Under the pieces are notes generated by a model that worked only from the letters and a program-made list of their open reading frames with translations, was not told the DNA's origin and did not search any database. This document shows, piece by piece, positions 50,789-60,355 of a stretch of 64,000 bases of DNA (position 1 is its first letter; each line of letters opens with the position of its first letter). The position numbers and the translations under genes were made by a program. Origin of the DNA: Aquamicrobium sp. LC103 (GTDB lineage: Bacteria > Pseudomonadota > Alphaproteobacteria > Rhizobiales > Rhizobiaceae); assembly GCF_001014615.2 (NCBI RefSeq), contig NZ_LBCQ02000002.1, positions 1-64,000 of the forward strand. The letters are read 5' to 3'.

Positions 50789-53677
50789 TCACCGCCCCGG
50801 CCGGCCGGTCTTGCCGGGTCGGCGCTTGCGGCGCTCGTCGGCCGGATCCTCGTAGGAACCGATGCCGGCGCGCTCGCGGCGGATCGGCTTGGCGTCGTCC
50901 TCCGGCTTTGCTGGTTTCACGCCCTGGACCGGCTTTTCCGTGCGACCGACGGTCATCTCGTCCAGCGTGTTCTTGCGAAAAAGCGAGTCCCGCGATGCAG
51001 GCACCGCGTAGTCGCCGGCGCGGCCCATCTCGTCGAGGTTGGGCTTGGCGAAAAGCGACGATCCTTCCGCCTCGTCGACCGTGCGATGCCGCGCGCGGCC
51101 CTTGTTGTGCTTGCCTTTTTCGCGCCCGGAGACGGGACTTTGCAGCTCGACCTCGCGGGCCAGTGGGTCGTCGGCGATGGCGAGCTCGGTCTCCCGCAGG
51201 CGCTTGATCTCGTCGCGCAGCCGCGCAGCCTTCTCGAAGTCGAGATCGGCGGCAGCGTCGCGCATCTGTTTCTCCAGCGCTTCCAGATGCGCCTTGAGAT
51301 TGTTGCCGACCATTGCGCCGTCGGCGGCGAAATCGGAGATGTCGGCGCGCACATGATCGCGCTCGTAGACGGAGTCGAGAATGTCGCCGATGTTCTTGCG
51401 CACGCTTTCCGGAGTGATGCCGTGAGCCGCGTTGTATTCCTCCTGCTTCTCCCGGCGGCGCGAGGTTTCGGCCATCGCGCGCTCCATCGAGCCGGTGATG
51501 TTGTCGGCATAGAGGATAACCTTGCCGTCAACATTGCGGGCGGCGCGGCCGATGGTCTGAATCAGCGAGGTTTCGGAGCGGAGAAAACCTTCCTTGTCCG
51601 CATCGAGGATGGCGACGAAGCCGCATTCGGGAATATCGAGGCCCTCGCGCAGGAGGTTGATGCCGACGAGCACGTCGAAGGCGCCGAGGCGAAGATCGCG
51701 CAGGATCTCAATGCGCTCCAGCGTGTCGATGTCCGAATGCATGTAGCGCACCCGGATGCCCTGTTCGTGCAGATACTCGGTCAGGTCCTCCGCCATGCGC
51801 TTGGTCAGCACCGTCACCAGCGTGCGATAGCCCTTGGCGGTGGTTTCGCGGATTTCGCCGACCACGTCGTCGACCTGCGTCTTTGCGGCGCGTACTTCGA
51901 CCGGCGGATCGATCAGGCCGGTAGGGCGGATCACCTGCTCGGCGAAGACGCCGCCGGACTGCTCCATCTCCCAACCGCCGGGCGTAGCCGAAACCGCCAC
52001 GGTAAGCGGGCGCATCGCGTCCCATTCCTCGAAGCGCAGCGGCCGGTTGTCCATGCAGGAGGGCAGGCGGAAGCCGTATTCGGCCAGCGTCGCCTTGCGG
52101 CGGAAGTCGCCGCGATACATGCCGCCGATCTGCGGAATGGTGACGTGGCTCTCGTCGATGAATATGAGGGCGTTGTCCGGCACGTATTCGAACAGCGTCG
52201 GCGGCGGATCGCCGGGGCGGCGCCCGGTGAGATAGCGCGAATAGTTCTCGATGCCCGCGCAGGAGCCGGTCGCCTCCAGCATTTCCAGATCGAAGCGCGT
52301 GCGTTGCTCCAGGCGCTGGGCTTCCAGCAGGCGGCCCGCCTTCTCCAACTCGGCGAGGCGATGCTGGAGCTCTTCCTTGATCGACTTGATGGCCTGGTTC
52401 AGCGTCGGGCGCGGCGTCACATAGTGCGAGTTGGCGTAGATCTTCACCGATTTGAGGTCGCCGGTCTTCTTGCCGGTCAGCGGGTCGAACTCGGTGATGC
52501 TCTCGATCTCGTCGCCGAACATGGTGATGCGCCAGGCGCGGTCTTCCAGGTGGGCGGGAAAGATTTCGATCGTGTCCCCGCGCACGCGGAACGAACCGCG
52601 CGTGAAATTGACGTCCTGGCGCTTGTATTGCTGGGCGACCAGATCGGCGAGGAGCTGGCGCTGGTCGAGCCGGTCGCCGATCTCCATCTGGAAAGTCATC
52701 GCCGTGTAGGTCTCGACCGAGCCGATGCCGTAGATGCAGGAGACGGAGGCGACGATGATGACGTCGTCGCGCTCGAGCAGGGAGCGCGTCGCCGAATGGC
52801 GCATGCGATCGATCTGCTCGTTGATCGAGGATTCCTTCTCGATATATGTATCCGTGCGCGGAACGTAGGCTTCCGGCTGGTAGTAGTCGTAATAGGATAC
52901 GAAATACTCGACCGCGTTGTTCGGGAAGAAGCTCTTGAACTCGCCGTAGAGCTGTGCGGCCAAGGTCTTGTTGGGCGCGAGGATCAGGGCAGGGCGCTGC
53001 GTCTCCTCGATTACCTTCGCCATCGTGAAGGTCTTGCCCGAGCCGGTGACGCCGAGCAGCACCTGCGTGCGCTCGGTCTCCTGAACGCCCGAGACGAGAT
53101 CGGCGATCGCCGTCGGCTGGTCGCCCGACGGCTTGAACTCCGTCTCCATGCGGATTTCGATGCCGCCTTCCGACTTGTCCGGACGGGCCGGCCTGTGCGG
53201 CACCCAGATCTCGCCGTTCTTGTGCAGCGGATTCCCGCTTTCGATCAGCGCCGAGAGCGCCGCCACCGTGGCGGTGACGCCGGACGACGACAGCGAGGCG
53301 GCGTCCTCCAGGCTGATGTCCAGCCCCGCGACCGGATTGAGGCCGGCGGCGGCGCGTTCCTTCGGCGACGCCGCGCCGCCCATCGAGGTTCCGCGCGCGG
53401 ATTTCGTAGGAGCGGAGGAGCGCGCGGGGATTTTTTTCGCGGGTTTTCCCTTTGATGCGCCTTCACCCGCCTCCTTCGCGATCTCCTCCGCCCAGTTCGA
53501 GATCGAGCCGGAAAGCGGTGTGCCGGAAAGTTCCGGCTGCGGCGCCTCGCCGAAGCCGCCGCGCTCCAGCGGTTCGGAAGCGTCGAGATAGTCCGTCAGC
53601 GGACTGCCGCGCTTGCGCGCGCCGAAAGCTTTGTCCTCGCGCGCGGCGGCGGGCTTCTTGTCGGGTGATCTGGCCAT
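50789..53677 (-). CDS. uvrB: Excinuclease ABC subunit B with N-terminal extension
   Basis: The damage-verifying helicase of nucleotide excision repair. The protein has 962 residues, about 290 more than the E. coli protein. The first roughly 180 residues are a low-complexity, Ala/Ser/Lys-rich extension typical of Rhizobiales UvrB. The core starts [11 protein letters not shown], with Walker A GVTGSGKT (K215), the beta-hairpin region [21 protein letters not shown] and helicase motifs to [23 protein letters not shown] domain is near 810-850, and a further tail is Lys/Arg-rich. It is followed by the atpB region on the same strand. Confidence 0.96.
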   Translation of the reverse strand: MARSPDKKPAAAREDKAFGARKRGSPLTDYLDASEPLERGGFGEAPQPELSGTPLSGSISNWAEEIAKEAGEGASKGKPAKKIPARSSAPTKSARGTSMGGAASPKERAAAGLNPVAGLDISLEDAASLSSSGVTATVAALSALIESGNPLHKNGEIWVPHRPARPDKSEGGIEIRMETEFKPSGDQPTAIADLVSGVQETERTQVLLGVTGSGKTFTMAKVIEETQRPALILAPNKTLAAQLYGEFKSFFPNNAVEYFVSYYDYYQPEAYVPRTDTYIEKESSINEQIDRMRHSATRSLLERDDVIIVASVSCIYGIGSVETYTAMTFQMEIGDRLDQRQLLADLVAQQYKRQDVNFTRGSFRVRGDTIEIFPAHLEDRAWRITMFGDEIESITEFDPLTGKKTGDLKSVKIYANSHYVTPRPTLNQAIKSIKEELQHRLAELEKAGRLLEAQRLEQRTRFDLEMLEATGSCAGIENYSRYLTGRRPGDPPPTLFEYVPDNALIFIDESHVTIPQIGGMYRGDFRRKATLAEYGFRLPSCMDNRPLRFEEWDAMRPLTVAVSATPGGWEMEQSGGVFAEQVIRPTGLIDPPVEVRAAKTQVDDVVGEIRETTAKGYRTLVTVLTKRMAEDLTEYLHEQGIRVRYMHSDIDTLERIEILRDLRLGAFDVLVGINLLREGLDIPECGFVAILDADKEGFLRSETSLIQTIGRAARNVDGKVILYADNITGSMERAMAETSRRREKQEEYNAAHGITPESVRKNIGDILDSVYERDHVRADISDFAADGAMVGNNLKAHLEALEKQMRDAAADLDFEKAARLRDEIKRLRETELAIADDPLAREVELQSPVSGREKGKHNKGRARHRTVDEAEGSSLFAKPNLDEMGRAGDYAVPASRDSLFRKNTLDEMTVGRTEKPVQGVKPAKPEDDAKPIRRERAGIGSYEDPADERRKRRPGKTGRPGR

Positions 53678-53741
53678 GGGCGGAATATGGTGGGAGTCCG
53701 CGAAAATGGAAAGGGGTAGCCGGTGGCAGGACCGGTGGAGC

Positions 53742-53779
53742 CCGCCGCTCCTGACAACAGGCTGTCAGGAGCTCGGCGG
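53742..53779 (-). terminator. Stem-loop directly after the RsmB-like gene
   Basis: A long hairpin starts 1 bp after the stop of the minus-strand gene. Arms GCTCCTGACA/TGTCAGGAGC (10 bp, 6-base loop) are extended by CCGCC/GGCGG after a 2-base bulge, giving 15 bp in total. No T-tract follows on the minus strand, so it may be partly Rho-dependent. It separates the gene from uvrB downstream. Confidence 0.6.
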
Positions 53780-53780
53780 A

Positions 53781-55061
53781 TCAGCCGGCGCGCTGCAGGC
53801 TGGCGAAGAAGAAGCCGTCGGTCCCGGTTCTGGCCGGCGTGAGCACGATGCCGGCCGGCCCGATGCGCGCCGCGCCGCCTGGAAAGCGCGTCTCCCACAG
53901 CGCCTGATGGTCGGCGAAGCCGAAGTCCGGATGCCCGCTCGCGAACGCCTCGACCTGCCGCTGGTTCTCCTGCGGGAAGATGGAGCAGGTGATGTAGACC
54001 AGTCGGCCGCCGGGCGCCACGTAGCGTGCCGCCTCGGCGAGGATCGCGGACTGTTCGTTGAGCCGCACTTCGAGCTGCCGCGCCGTCAGCCGCCATTTCG
54101 CGTCCGGCCTGCGCCGCCAGGTTCCGCTGCCGGTGCAGGGTGCGTCGACCAGCACGAGATCCATCTGGCCCTCGAGCGGTGCGAGCCCTTCCGCGCCGGC
54201 GACGGTCTGCACGTTGCGCGCGCCGGCGCGACGCAGGCGATCGAAAATCGGCGCCAGCCTCTGCTTCTCGGCGTCGTGCGCGAAGATCTGCCCGCGGTTT
54301 TCCATCGCGGCGGAGAGCGCCAGTGTCTTGCCGCCGGCGCCGGCGCAATAGTCGAGCACCTGCATGCCGGGCGCGGCGCCGGCGAGCTCGCCGACGATCT
54401 GCGAGCCTTCGTCCTGGACCTCGAACCAGCCTTTCTGGAAGGCCGCCTCGGCCTGCACGTTCGGGTGGCGCCCGCTGCCCTCGATCGGCGGAATGCGTAT
54501 GCCCTGCGGCGCGATGCTGCTGACCTCAGCGCCAGTGCCCTTCAGTTCGGCGAGCACTTTGCCGCGGCTGGAGGCGAGCGTGTTGACGCGCAGATCGAGC
54601 GGTGGTCGCGCCGCCAGCGCGGCCGTCTCGGCGACCCAGTCCGCGCCGAAAGCCTCCTCGACCAGCGGCTGGCACCAGTCGGCGCAGTCGGCGCGCACGA
54701 TGTCCGGCGCATTCTCGGTTTTCCGCTCGGCGAGCGCCGCAAGCTCGCTGTCGCCCAGCGGCGGCGGGGCGAAGCGGTCGTCCTCGAGCGCATCGTTGAT
54801 CTGCGCTCCGTCGAGCCCGCTTTCCAGCGCCAGCGCGCCGACCGCCAAGGCGCGATGACCGTCGTCGTCCATGAGCCAGGCGGCCGAGCGCTTCCTGCGC
54901 AATGCATCGTAGACGATATTGCCGATCGCGGCGCGGTCGCCCGCGCCGGCGAACCGATGCGAGAGGCCCCAATCCTTGAGCGCGTCCGCGGCCGGCCTGT
55001 GCCGCCGATCGATGTCTTCCAGAATCTCGATGGCTGCCGCCAGCCTGCCGCCCAAGCGCAT
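53781..55061 (-). CDS. rsmB: RsmB-type rRNA (cytosine-C5) methyltransferase
   Basis: A SAM-dependent RNA methyltransferase of the RsmB/Nop2 family, 426 residues. The N-terminal NusB-like region is poorly conserved. The C-terminal catalytic domain has the SAM motif VLDYCAGAGGKTLAL (about residue 225), the PC motif DAPCTGSGTWRRRPD and the TCS motif TCSIFPQEN, the two catalytic cysteines. The probable target is C967 of 16S rRNA, but the exact site needs proof. An in-frame ATG 20 codons upstream (55121) is an alternative start. ATG 55061 is preferred, with GGTGAG upstream. Confidence 0.85.
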   Translation of the reverse strand: MRLGGRLAAAIEILEDIDRRHRPAADALKDWGLSHRFAGAGDRAAIGNIVYDALRRKRSAAWLMDDDGHRALAVGALALESGLDGAQINDALEDDRFAPPPLGDSELAALAERKTENAPDIVRADCADWCQPLVEEAFGADWVAETAALAARPPLDLRVNTLASSRGKVLAELKGTGAEVSSIAPQGIRIPPIEGSGRHPNVQAEAAFQKGWFEVQDEGSQIVGELAGAAPGMQVLDYCAGAGGKTLALSAAMENRGQIFAHDAEKQRLAPIFDRLRRAGARNVQTVAGAEGLAPLEGQMDLVLVDAPCTGSGTWRRRPDAKWRLTARQLEVRLNEQSAILAEAARYVAPGGRLVYITCSIFPQENQRQVEAFASGHPDFGFADHQALWETRFPGGAARIGPAGIVLTPARTGTDGFFFASLQRAG

Positions 55062-55207
55062 TCCACTCACCCATTGCCGGTTGCCCGAATGGGTCCTAGC
55101 TAGCGGGGCGGCATGCGACATGCAAGCCGTGGCGCCGCCATTTGCGATTGCTCCCGATTGCGGCCTTTGCCATAAGCTGCCTGTGAGAAGGTCGAAAGGG
55201 CATCCGC

Positions 55208-55666
55208 ATGGTGCTGAATATCGTTCCGGAAGGTGATTTCGAGGAGCGCGTGCGCGTCAGTTTCGCGCGCCAGGAGATCATGAGGACGGTTGGCGCGGAA
55301 CTGACCGCCGTCACGCCCGGCATCGTCGAGATCGAGATGCCCTATTCACCGGAACTGACCCAGCAGCATGGTTTCCTGCATGCCGGCATCATCTCGACCG
55401 CGCTCGATTCCGCCTGCGGTTATGCCGCCTATTCCGTCATGCCGGCCGATGCCGCCGTGCTCACCATCGAGTTCAAGGTGAACCTGCTTTCGCCCGGCAA
55501 GGGCGAGCGCTTCCTGTTCCGCGGCACCGTGACCAAGCCCGGACGCACAATCATCGTCGCCGACGGCCAGGCCTACGGCTACGACGTCGACGGCAATGCC
55601 AAGCTGATCGCGACCATGACCGCGACGATCATGGTGGTGAGCGGACGCGATGGCATTCAGGGCTGA
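55208..55666 (+). CDS. PaaI family thioesterase (hotdog fold)
   Basis: A protein of 152 residues with the hotdog fold of PaaI/YdiI thioesterases. The active-site block QQHGFLHAGIISTALDSACGYAA (about 58-80) contains the conserved HGG-like turn (HGFLHAG) and Asp/Glu position. A beta-sheet region TIEFKVNLLSP follows. It would hydrolyse an acyl-CoA or aryl-CoA thioester. The 3' end overlaps the mtnN gene by 17 bp, so the two are co-translated. The substrate is unknown. Confidence 0.82.
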   Translation: MVLNIVPEGDFEERVRVSFARQEIMRTVGAELTAVTPGIVEIEMPYSPELTQQHGFLHAGIISTALDSACGYAAYSVMPADAAVLTIEFKVNLLSPGKGERFLFRGTVTKPGRTIIVADGQAYGYDVDGNAKLIATMTATIMVVSGRDGIQG

Positions 55667-56321
55667 CCCGGTCGAACCGACCGATATCGCCGGCAGGCAA
55701 GTGCTGTTCGTGATGGCCGTCGCGGCCGAATACGGACCGCATCTGCAATCGCGCTTCACGCCCCTTATGACCGGCGTCGGCCCGGTGGAGGCCGCCGCCG
55801 TCGTGTCGGCTGCGCTGGCGCGGCTGGAGGCTGCCGGCAAGCTTCCCGACCTCGTCGTTTCGCTCGGCTCCGCCGGCAGCCGGGTGCTCGAACAAACGGC
55901 GGTCTACCAGGCGTCCTCCGTCGCCTATCGCGACATGGACGCCTCGCCGCTCGGCTTCGCGAAGGGCGAGACGCCGTTTCTCGGCCTGCCGCGCGCGGTC
56001 GAGCTGCCGCTGCGGATTCCCGGCATTCCCGCCGCCTCGATCTCCACCGGCGGCAACATCGTCTCCGGCGCCGCCTACGATGCGATAGACGCCGAAATGG
56101 TCGACATGGAGAGTTTTGCCGTGCTGCGCGCCTGCAGCCCCCTCGGCGTGCCCGTGGTGGGACTTCGCGGCATTTCGGACGGCGCCGCCGAGCTCAGGCA
56201 TGTCGGCGACTGGACCGAGTATCTTCACGTCGTCGACGAGAAGCTCGCGGCCGCCGTCGACAGGCTCGCCGCGGCGGTCGCGGAAGGATTGCTGGAGCGT
56301 TCCGGCTCGCCCGCCGGTTGA
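55650..56321 (+). CDS. mtnN: 5'-methylthioadenosine/S-adenosylhomocysteine nucleosidase
   Basis: A protein of 223 residues in the nucleoside phosphorylase fold. The catalytic Glu/Asp motifs are VDMESFAVLRAC (about 150) and GLRGISDGA (Asp, about 174). The family opening VLFVMAVAAEYG is preceded by about 16 extra residues. It removes adenine from MTA and SAH. The start lies inside the preceding thioesterase gene, with overlap suggesting coupling. The family assignment is good, and the precise substrate preference is inferred. Confidence 0.82.
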   Translation: MAFRADPVEPTDIAGRQVLFVMAVAAEYGPHLQSRFTPLMTGVGPVEAAAVVSAALARLEAAGKLPDLVVSLGSAGSRVLEQTAVYQASSVAYRDMDASPLGFAKGETPFLGLPRAVELPLRIPGIPAASISTGGNIVSGAAYDAIDAEMVDMESFAVLRACSPLGVPVVGLRGISDGAAELRHVGDWTEYLHVVDEKLAAAVDRLAAAVAEGLLERSGSPAG

Positions 56322-56407
56322 ACTCTCTCAACCGCGACATCAACAATCCGATTCAGTTGGCGATCCGCCGCTCGCAACCCATTGCGCCGACTCGATCTTT
56401 TCTCTAA

Positions 56408-57991
56408 ATGCTCGCCATGAACACGACCGCTCACCCCGACACAGTCCTCATCATCGATTTCGGCAGCCAGGTGACGCAGCTCATCGCGCGCCGCATCCGC
56501 GAAGCCGGCGTCTATTCCGAGATCGTTCCGTTCCAATCCGCCGAGGAAGCCTTCCGCCGGATCAAGCCTAGGGCCGTGATCCTTTCGGGAAGCCCGGCCT
56601 CGACCGTCGACATCGGCAGTCCGCGCGCGCCGCAGGCTATATTCGATGCCGGCATCCCGGTGCTCGGCATCTGCTATGGCGAGCAGACCATGTGCGCCCA
56701 GCTCGGCGGCAAGGTGGAGAGCGGGCATCACCGCGAATTCGGCCGTGCTTTCCTTGAGATCGAGGACGACAGCGCGCTGTTCGACGGCGTCTGGGCCAGG
56801 GGCACCCGCCACCAGGTATGGATGAGCCATGGCGACCGTGTAACGGCGCTGCCGGAAGGCTTCCGCGTGATCGGCACCTCGACCGGCGCTCCCTTCGCCG
56901 CGATCGCCGACGAGAAACGGAAATTCTACGCGGTCCAGTTCCACCCGGAAGTGGTGCACACGCCGGACGGCGCCAAGCTGCTCGCCAATTTCGTCCACCG
57001 AATTGCCGGGCTCGAGGGTGACTGGACGATGGCGGCCTATCGCGAGCAGGCGATCGCCGCGATCCGCGCGCAGGTCGGTGATGGGCGCGTCATCTGCGCG
57101 CTTTCGGGCGGCGTCGATTCCTCCGTCGCCGCGGTGCTGATCCACGAGGCGATCGGCGAACGCCTCACCTGCATCTTCGTCGACCACGGCCTGATGCGGA
57201 AGGGGGAGGGCGAGCAGGTCGTCTCCATGTATCGCGAGCACTACAACATCCCGCTCGTGCACGTGCAGGCGCAAGACCTGTTCCTCGGCGCGCTGGAAGG
57301 CGAGGCCGATCCGGAGAAGAAGCGCAAGACCATCGGCCGCCTGTTCATCGAGGTGTTCGAGGAAGAGGCGAAGAAGCTGGAAAAGGAAGGCAGGCCGGCG
57401 GAATTCCTGGCGCAGGGCACGCTCTATCCGGACGTGATCGAGAGCGTTTCCTTCACCGGCGGTCCTTCCGTGACGATCAAGTCGCATCACAATGTCGGCG
57501 GCCTGCCCGAGCGCATGAACATGAAGCTCGTCGAGCCGCTGCGCGAGCTCTTCAAGGACGAGGTGAGGGCGCTCGGCCGCGAACTCGGCCTGCCGGAGCA
57601 CTTCATCACCCGCCACCCGTTCCCGGGACCGGGCCTTGCGATCCGCTGCCCCGGTCCGGTGACGCGCGAGAAGCTCGACATCCTTCGCGAGGCCGACGCG
57701 ATCTATCTCGACGAGATCCGCAAGGCCGGGCTCTACGACGCGATCTGGCAGGCCTTCGCGGTGCTGCTGCCGGTACAGACGGTCGGCGTGATGGGCGACG
57801 GCCGCACCTACGAATATGTCTGTGCCCTGCGCGCGGTGACCTCGGTCGACGGCATGACCGCCGATTTCTACCATTACGACATGGAATTCCTAGGCCGCGC
57901 CGCCACCCGCATCATCAACGAAGTGCGCGGCATCAACCGCGTCGTCTACGACGTGACGAGCAAGCCACCGGGAACCATCGAGTGGGAATAA
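56408..57991 (+). CDS. guaA: GMP synthase (glutamine-hydrolysing)
   Basis: A protein of 527 residues. A class I glutamine amidotransferase domain with nucleophile C89 ([15 protein letters not shown]) is followed by the ATP pyrophosphatase domain with PP-loop SGGVDSS (from S233) and the C-terminal dimerisation domain ending in PPGTIEWE. It aminates XMP to GMP, completing the pathway begun by guaB in this window. Its 3' end is the target of the adjacent integrative element, and the coding sequence appears intact, with a regenerated stop codon. An alternative ATG lies at 56417. Confidence 0.97.
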   Translation: MLAMNTTAHPDTVLIIDFGSQVTQLIARRIREAGVYSEIVPFQSAEEAFRRIKPRAVILSGSPASTVDIGSPRAPQAIFDAGIPVLGICYGEQTMCAQLGGKVESGHHREFGRAFLEIEDDSALFDGVWARGTRHQVWMSHGDRVTALPEGFRVIGTSTGAPFAAIADEKRKFYAVQFHPEVVHTPDGAKLLANFVHRIAGLEGDWTMAAYREQAIAAIRAQVGDGRVICALSGGVDSSVAAVLIHEAIGERLTCIFVDHGLMRKGEGEQVVSMYREHYNIPLVHVQAQDLFLGALEGEADPEKKRKTIGRLFIEVFEEEAKKLEKEGRPAEFLAQGTLYPDVIESVSFTGGPSVTIKSHHNVGGLPERMNMKLVEPLRELFKDEVRALGRELGLPEHFITRHPFPGPGLAIRCPGPVTREKLDILREADAIYLDEIRKAGLYDAIWQAFAVLLPVQTVGVMGDGRTYEYVCALRAVTSVDGMTADFYHYDMEFLGRAATRIINEVRGINRVVYDVTSKPPGTIEWE

Positions 57992-58040
57992 TTCGCGCCC
58001 ACCTAGACGCCGCCGATAGCCGCCTATCTCCCTCTATAAC

Positions 58041-58236
58041 CCACTGAAAATAAAAACTTTTCTCTCCGCCGTCTTTCGCCGTCAATCGCCGAGCTAGCCT
58101 CGCGATCGACGGCGGAGCTGACGGTATGGGGCTTCTTGTGACATCGCAGATTTGCATATACCGTCATGGCTTAGAGAGCTTGTGACGGTATTTTTTTGAT
58201 CTTATTCCATTGAGAATAAAGGATAATTCTCCGTCG
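58041..58236. repeat. Diverged direct repeat flanking the guaA-int spacer
   Basis: A stretch beginning CCACTGAAAATAAA at 58041 (to about 58071) resembles one beginning CCATTGAGAATAAA at 58207 (to about 58236). They share about the first 14 bases at 12 of 14 positions and a later TTCTC-CCG part, 166 bp apart. They might be recombinase arm-type sites or an old duplication. Confidence 0.45.
58077..58114. repeat. 38-bp inverted repeat after guaA
   Basis: Arms CGCCGTCAATCGC (58077-58089) and GCGATCGACGGCG (58102-58114) pair at 12 of 13 positions. Bases between them extend the stem (CGAG with CTC and G) after a one-base bulge, leaving a CTAGC loop. It lies about 85 bp after the guaA stop. It could be a transcription terminator without a T-tract or a binding site near attL. 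Confidence 0.55.
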
Positions 58237-58264
58237 GGATTGGGCGATTTTGGCCTGACGGTAT
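58119..58264 (+). promoter_or_regulatory. Four TGACGGTAT copies forming alternative hairpins before int
   Basis: TGACGGTAT occurs at 58119-58127, 58183-58191 and 58256-58264, and its reverse complement at 58158-58166. The inverted copy can pair with the second direct copy to form a 9-bp stem followed by seven T, a good intrinsic terminator. It could instead pair with the first copy, which would prevent that. The arrangement lies between guaA and the integrase and may attenuate transcription into int. Confidence 0.55.
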
Positions 58265-58308
58265 TTTTAGGGCTCTCTGGCGTTTTTTGAACGATCTAGG
58301 AGGGTCCG

Positions 58309-59565
58309 ATGCTTACCGATGCGGCAATCAAGGCGCTGAAACCAAAGGATAAATTATACAAGGTTTCTGACCGTGACGGTATGTATGTCGTCGTGAACCC
58401 GTCGGGCGCCGTCGTGTTTCGCTATGACTACCGTATGAACGGTCGACGCGAGACCTTGACCCTCGGCCGATACGGGCCAGCGGGTCTCTCTCTGGCCCGT
58501 GCGCGGGAGAAGCTGATCGATGCGCAGCGTTCGATTCAGGAAGGGCGGTCGCCCGCCCAGGAGAAGCAGCGCGAGAAGCGCCGCATCAAGGAAGCAAAGA
58601 GCTTTGGCGAGTTTGGCGAACGCTGGCTGCAAGAGCACCGGATGGCTGAAAGCACCCGCGCAATGCGCCGCTCAATCTACGAGCGGGACATCCTGCCGAC
58701 GTTCCGCAATCGGCTGCTGACGGAAATCACGCCCGAAGATCTCCGGGCGATGTGCGACAAGGTGAAGAAGCGGGGAGCGCCGGCCACGGCGGTCCATGTC
58801 CGTGACATCGTGAAGCTGGTCTTCGCCTTTGCTAAGCTGCACGGGGAGAAGGTGGCGAACCCCGCCGAAGAGGTCGGGCCGGCGTCGATTGCGACCTTCG
58901 TTCCCAAGGACCGCTCGCTTTCGCCCGCTGAAATTCGGGTGATGCTCGGCCAGCTAGAGCATGTGGCTACGCTGCCGACCATCCGGCTCGGCTTGAAGCT
59001 GATCCTGCTTACGATGGTCCGCAAGAGCGAGTTGCAGGACGCGGTGTGGGATGAAGTCGATTTCGAGAATGCAGTGTGGTCGATCCCGAAGGAGCGGATG
59101 AAGCGTTCCAAGCCGCACAACGTCTATCTGTGCGAACAGTCGCTCGACATCCTCGTTGCGCTCAAGACCTGTGCTGGCAATTCGCGCTACCTGCTGCCCT
59201 CGCGCTACGACGCTGATGCGCCGATGTCGCGCGCGACCTTCAACCGCGTCACCACGGCGGTCGTCGTGCAAGCCAAGAAGGCGGGGCTGCCGTTGGAGCC
59301 GTTCACCGTGCATGACCTTCGCCGTACGGGATCGACGCTGCTCAACGAGCTGGGCTTCAACAGCGACTGGATCGAGAAGTGCCTGGCGCACGAGGACGGG
59401 CGTTCTTCGCGCGGCGTCTATAACAAGGCCGAGTATGAGCACCAGCGCCGGCACATGATGCAGGAATGGGGCAATCTGATCGACGCATGGGTTGGCGGCC
59501 AGAAATACACCCCGACGCTCTATCCGACCTCCATGGACCTTCTGGTCCCGGAGCCTAGCCTTTGA
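58309..59565 (+). CDS. Tyrosine recombinase (P4-type integrase, IntG-like)
   Basis: A protein of 418 residues. An N-terminal DUF4102 arm-binding domain (ALKPKDKLYKVSDRDGMYVVV) is followed by a core-binding SAM-like domain (about 97-180) and the catalytic domain with R238 (MVRKSEL), H335 and R338 (HDLRRTG), H361 (CLAHEDG) and the nucleophile Y371 (VYNKAEY). It would integrate and excise the element at the 3' end of guaA. A strong AGGAGG site lies 6 bp before the ATG. The end overlaps the alpA-like gene by 11 bp, tail to tail. Confidence 0.92.
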   Translation: MLTDAAIKALKPKDKLYKVSDRDGMYVVVNPSGAVVFRYDYRMNGRRETLTLGRYGPAGLSLARAREKLIDAQRSIQEGRSPAQEKQREKRRIKEAKSFGEFGERWLQEHRMAESTRAMRRSIYERDILPTFRNRLLTEITPEDLRAMCDKVKKRGAPATAVHVRDIVKLVFAFAKLHGEKVANPAEEVGPASIATFVPKDRSLSPAEIRVMLGQLEHVATLPTIRLGLKLILLTMVRKSELQDAVWDEVDFENAVWSIPKERMKRSKPHNVYLCEQSLDILVALKTCAGNSRYLLPSRYDADAPMSRATFNRVTTAVVVQAKKAGLPLEPFTVHDLRRTGSTLLNELGFNSDWIEKCLAHEDGRSSRGVYNKAEYEHQRRHMMQEWGNLIDAWVGGQKYTPTLYPTSMDLLVPEPSL

Positions 59566-59827
59566 CCGGACGGGTCTTCCTGAGCGTAACGTTGGGCGCT
59601 GGCGCACGCTTGGCCGTCTTTGCCTTGGAGGCTCGGCGGCGTTCTTCGAGCCAGGCCTCCACTTCGCCGAGGTCCCATACGACGGTTCGGGAGGTCAGGT
59701 AGAAGCGCTGCGGAAACTCGCCGCGTTGTTCCATGTCGTAGATCGTTGTGTCGGCCAGCGGAACGATCTCTCGAAGCTGGTGCCTGCGGATGGTGCGTTT
59801 GTTGAGAGGGGCCGGTGTCTGGCTCAT
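59555..59827 (-). CDS. AlpA-family DNA-binding regulator / excisionase-like protein
   Basis: A protein of 90 residues with a winged-helix AlpA/MerR-like domain: RTIRRHQLREIVPLADTTIYDMEQRGEFPQRFYLTSRTVVWDLGEVEAWLEERR. AlpA-type proteins act as recombination directionality factors or activators of excision for P4-type integrases. The ATG at 59827 is chosen over an upstream in-frame start because the protein then begins MSQTPAPLNKR, as expected. The 3' end overlaps int, so the two are convergent partners. Confidence 0.8.
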   Translation of the reverse strand: MSQTPAPLNKRTIRRHQLREIVPLADTTIYDMEQRGEFPQRFYLTSRTVVWDLGEVEAWLEERRRASKAKTAKRAPAPNVTLRKTRPVKG

Positions 59828-60137
59828 CGTCCAGCCCCACCGTCTGCGATCCTGCCATTCCATGTATTCATGTCAGACCTCCTTTAATGTGGCCGGCTCA
59901 GCGACTTGGGTGCATTCCAGGCGTCTGGCGAACCATGGCGAAGGACCGGCCGCCGGTAGCGTGCCGCATTCGCGTTCACTCGCGCACGGCACCCCAACCA
60001 ACCGGGTTCGCATGGCGTGTGCGGTGATTAGGGGGCGCAAATCATCGCATATCGTGCGGTGATTATGCTGGTGAGAGCGGAATCCGCCCGACGTGAGCGC
60101 AACGGCGTCGCCGGTACGACCCCCACCGGCATGGCGC
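59828..60137. other. Intergenic region upstream of the AlpA-like gene
   Basis: About 310 bp between the end of the trb operon and alpA. It has no credible gene. It holds a direct repeat GTGCGGTGATTA at 60019-60030 and 60054-60065, with a near-complementary AATCATCGC at 60040-60048 between the copies. This could be a binding site for an element-encoded regulator or for excision proteins. No clear promoter or origin of transfer could be recognised. Confidence 0.45.
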
Positions 60138-60353
60138 TCAGCCCGTGGTGCGCCGGGCCTTAGCGAACCCGCGATCGGTCGAGATGAAACGTTCGAGCAT
60201 CGGCACGATGAGCTTGGCGGGTTCGATGGGCGCACCGCCTTCGGCGAGGAGGCGGCCGTAGTCAGTAAGGTCGCGATGGAGCGCGGCAGGCAGCTCCAGC
60301 GCGATCTTCACGGGTTTGTCGTCGGCGATGGGGCCGAGCTTCAGCTTGGTCAT
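60138..60353 (-). CDS. DUF2274 protein of Trb conjugation operons
   Basis: A protein of 71 residues with the DUF2274 pattern: MTKLKLGPIADDKPVKIALELPAALHRDLTDYGRLLA and KLIVPMLERFISTDR. It probably has a ribbon-helix-helix-like fold. It is found directly after trbI in the Trb-type conjugation operons of alpha- and gammaproteobacterial ICEs, as here (2 bp after trbI). The role is unknown, and it is the last gene of the operon. Confidence 0.82.
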   Translation of the reverse strand: MTKLKLGPIADDKPVKIALELPAALHRDLTDYGRLLAEGGAPIEPAKLIVPMLERFISTDRGFAKARRTTG

Positions 60354-60355
60354 GG

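Noticed and set aside
59873-60235. Minus-strand frame of 120 codons upstream of the AlpA-like gene
   Set aside because: It overlaps the DUF2274 gene on the same strand in another frame, is Arg/Ser/Pro-rich like out-of-frame GC-rich DNA, and has no ribosome site.
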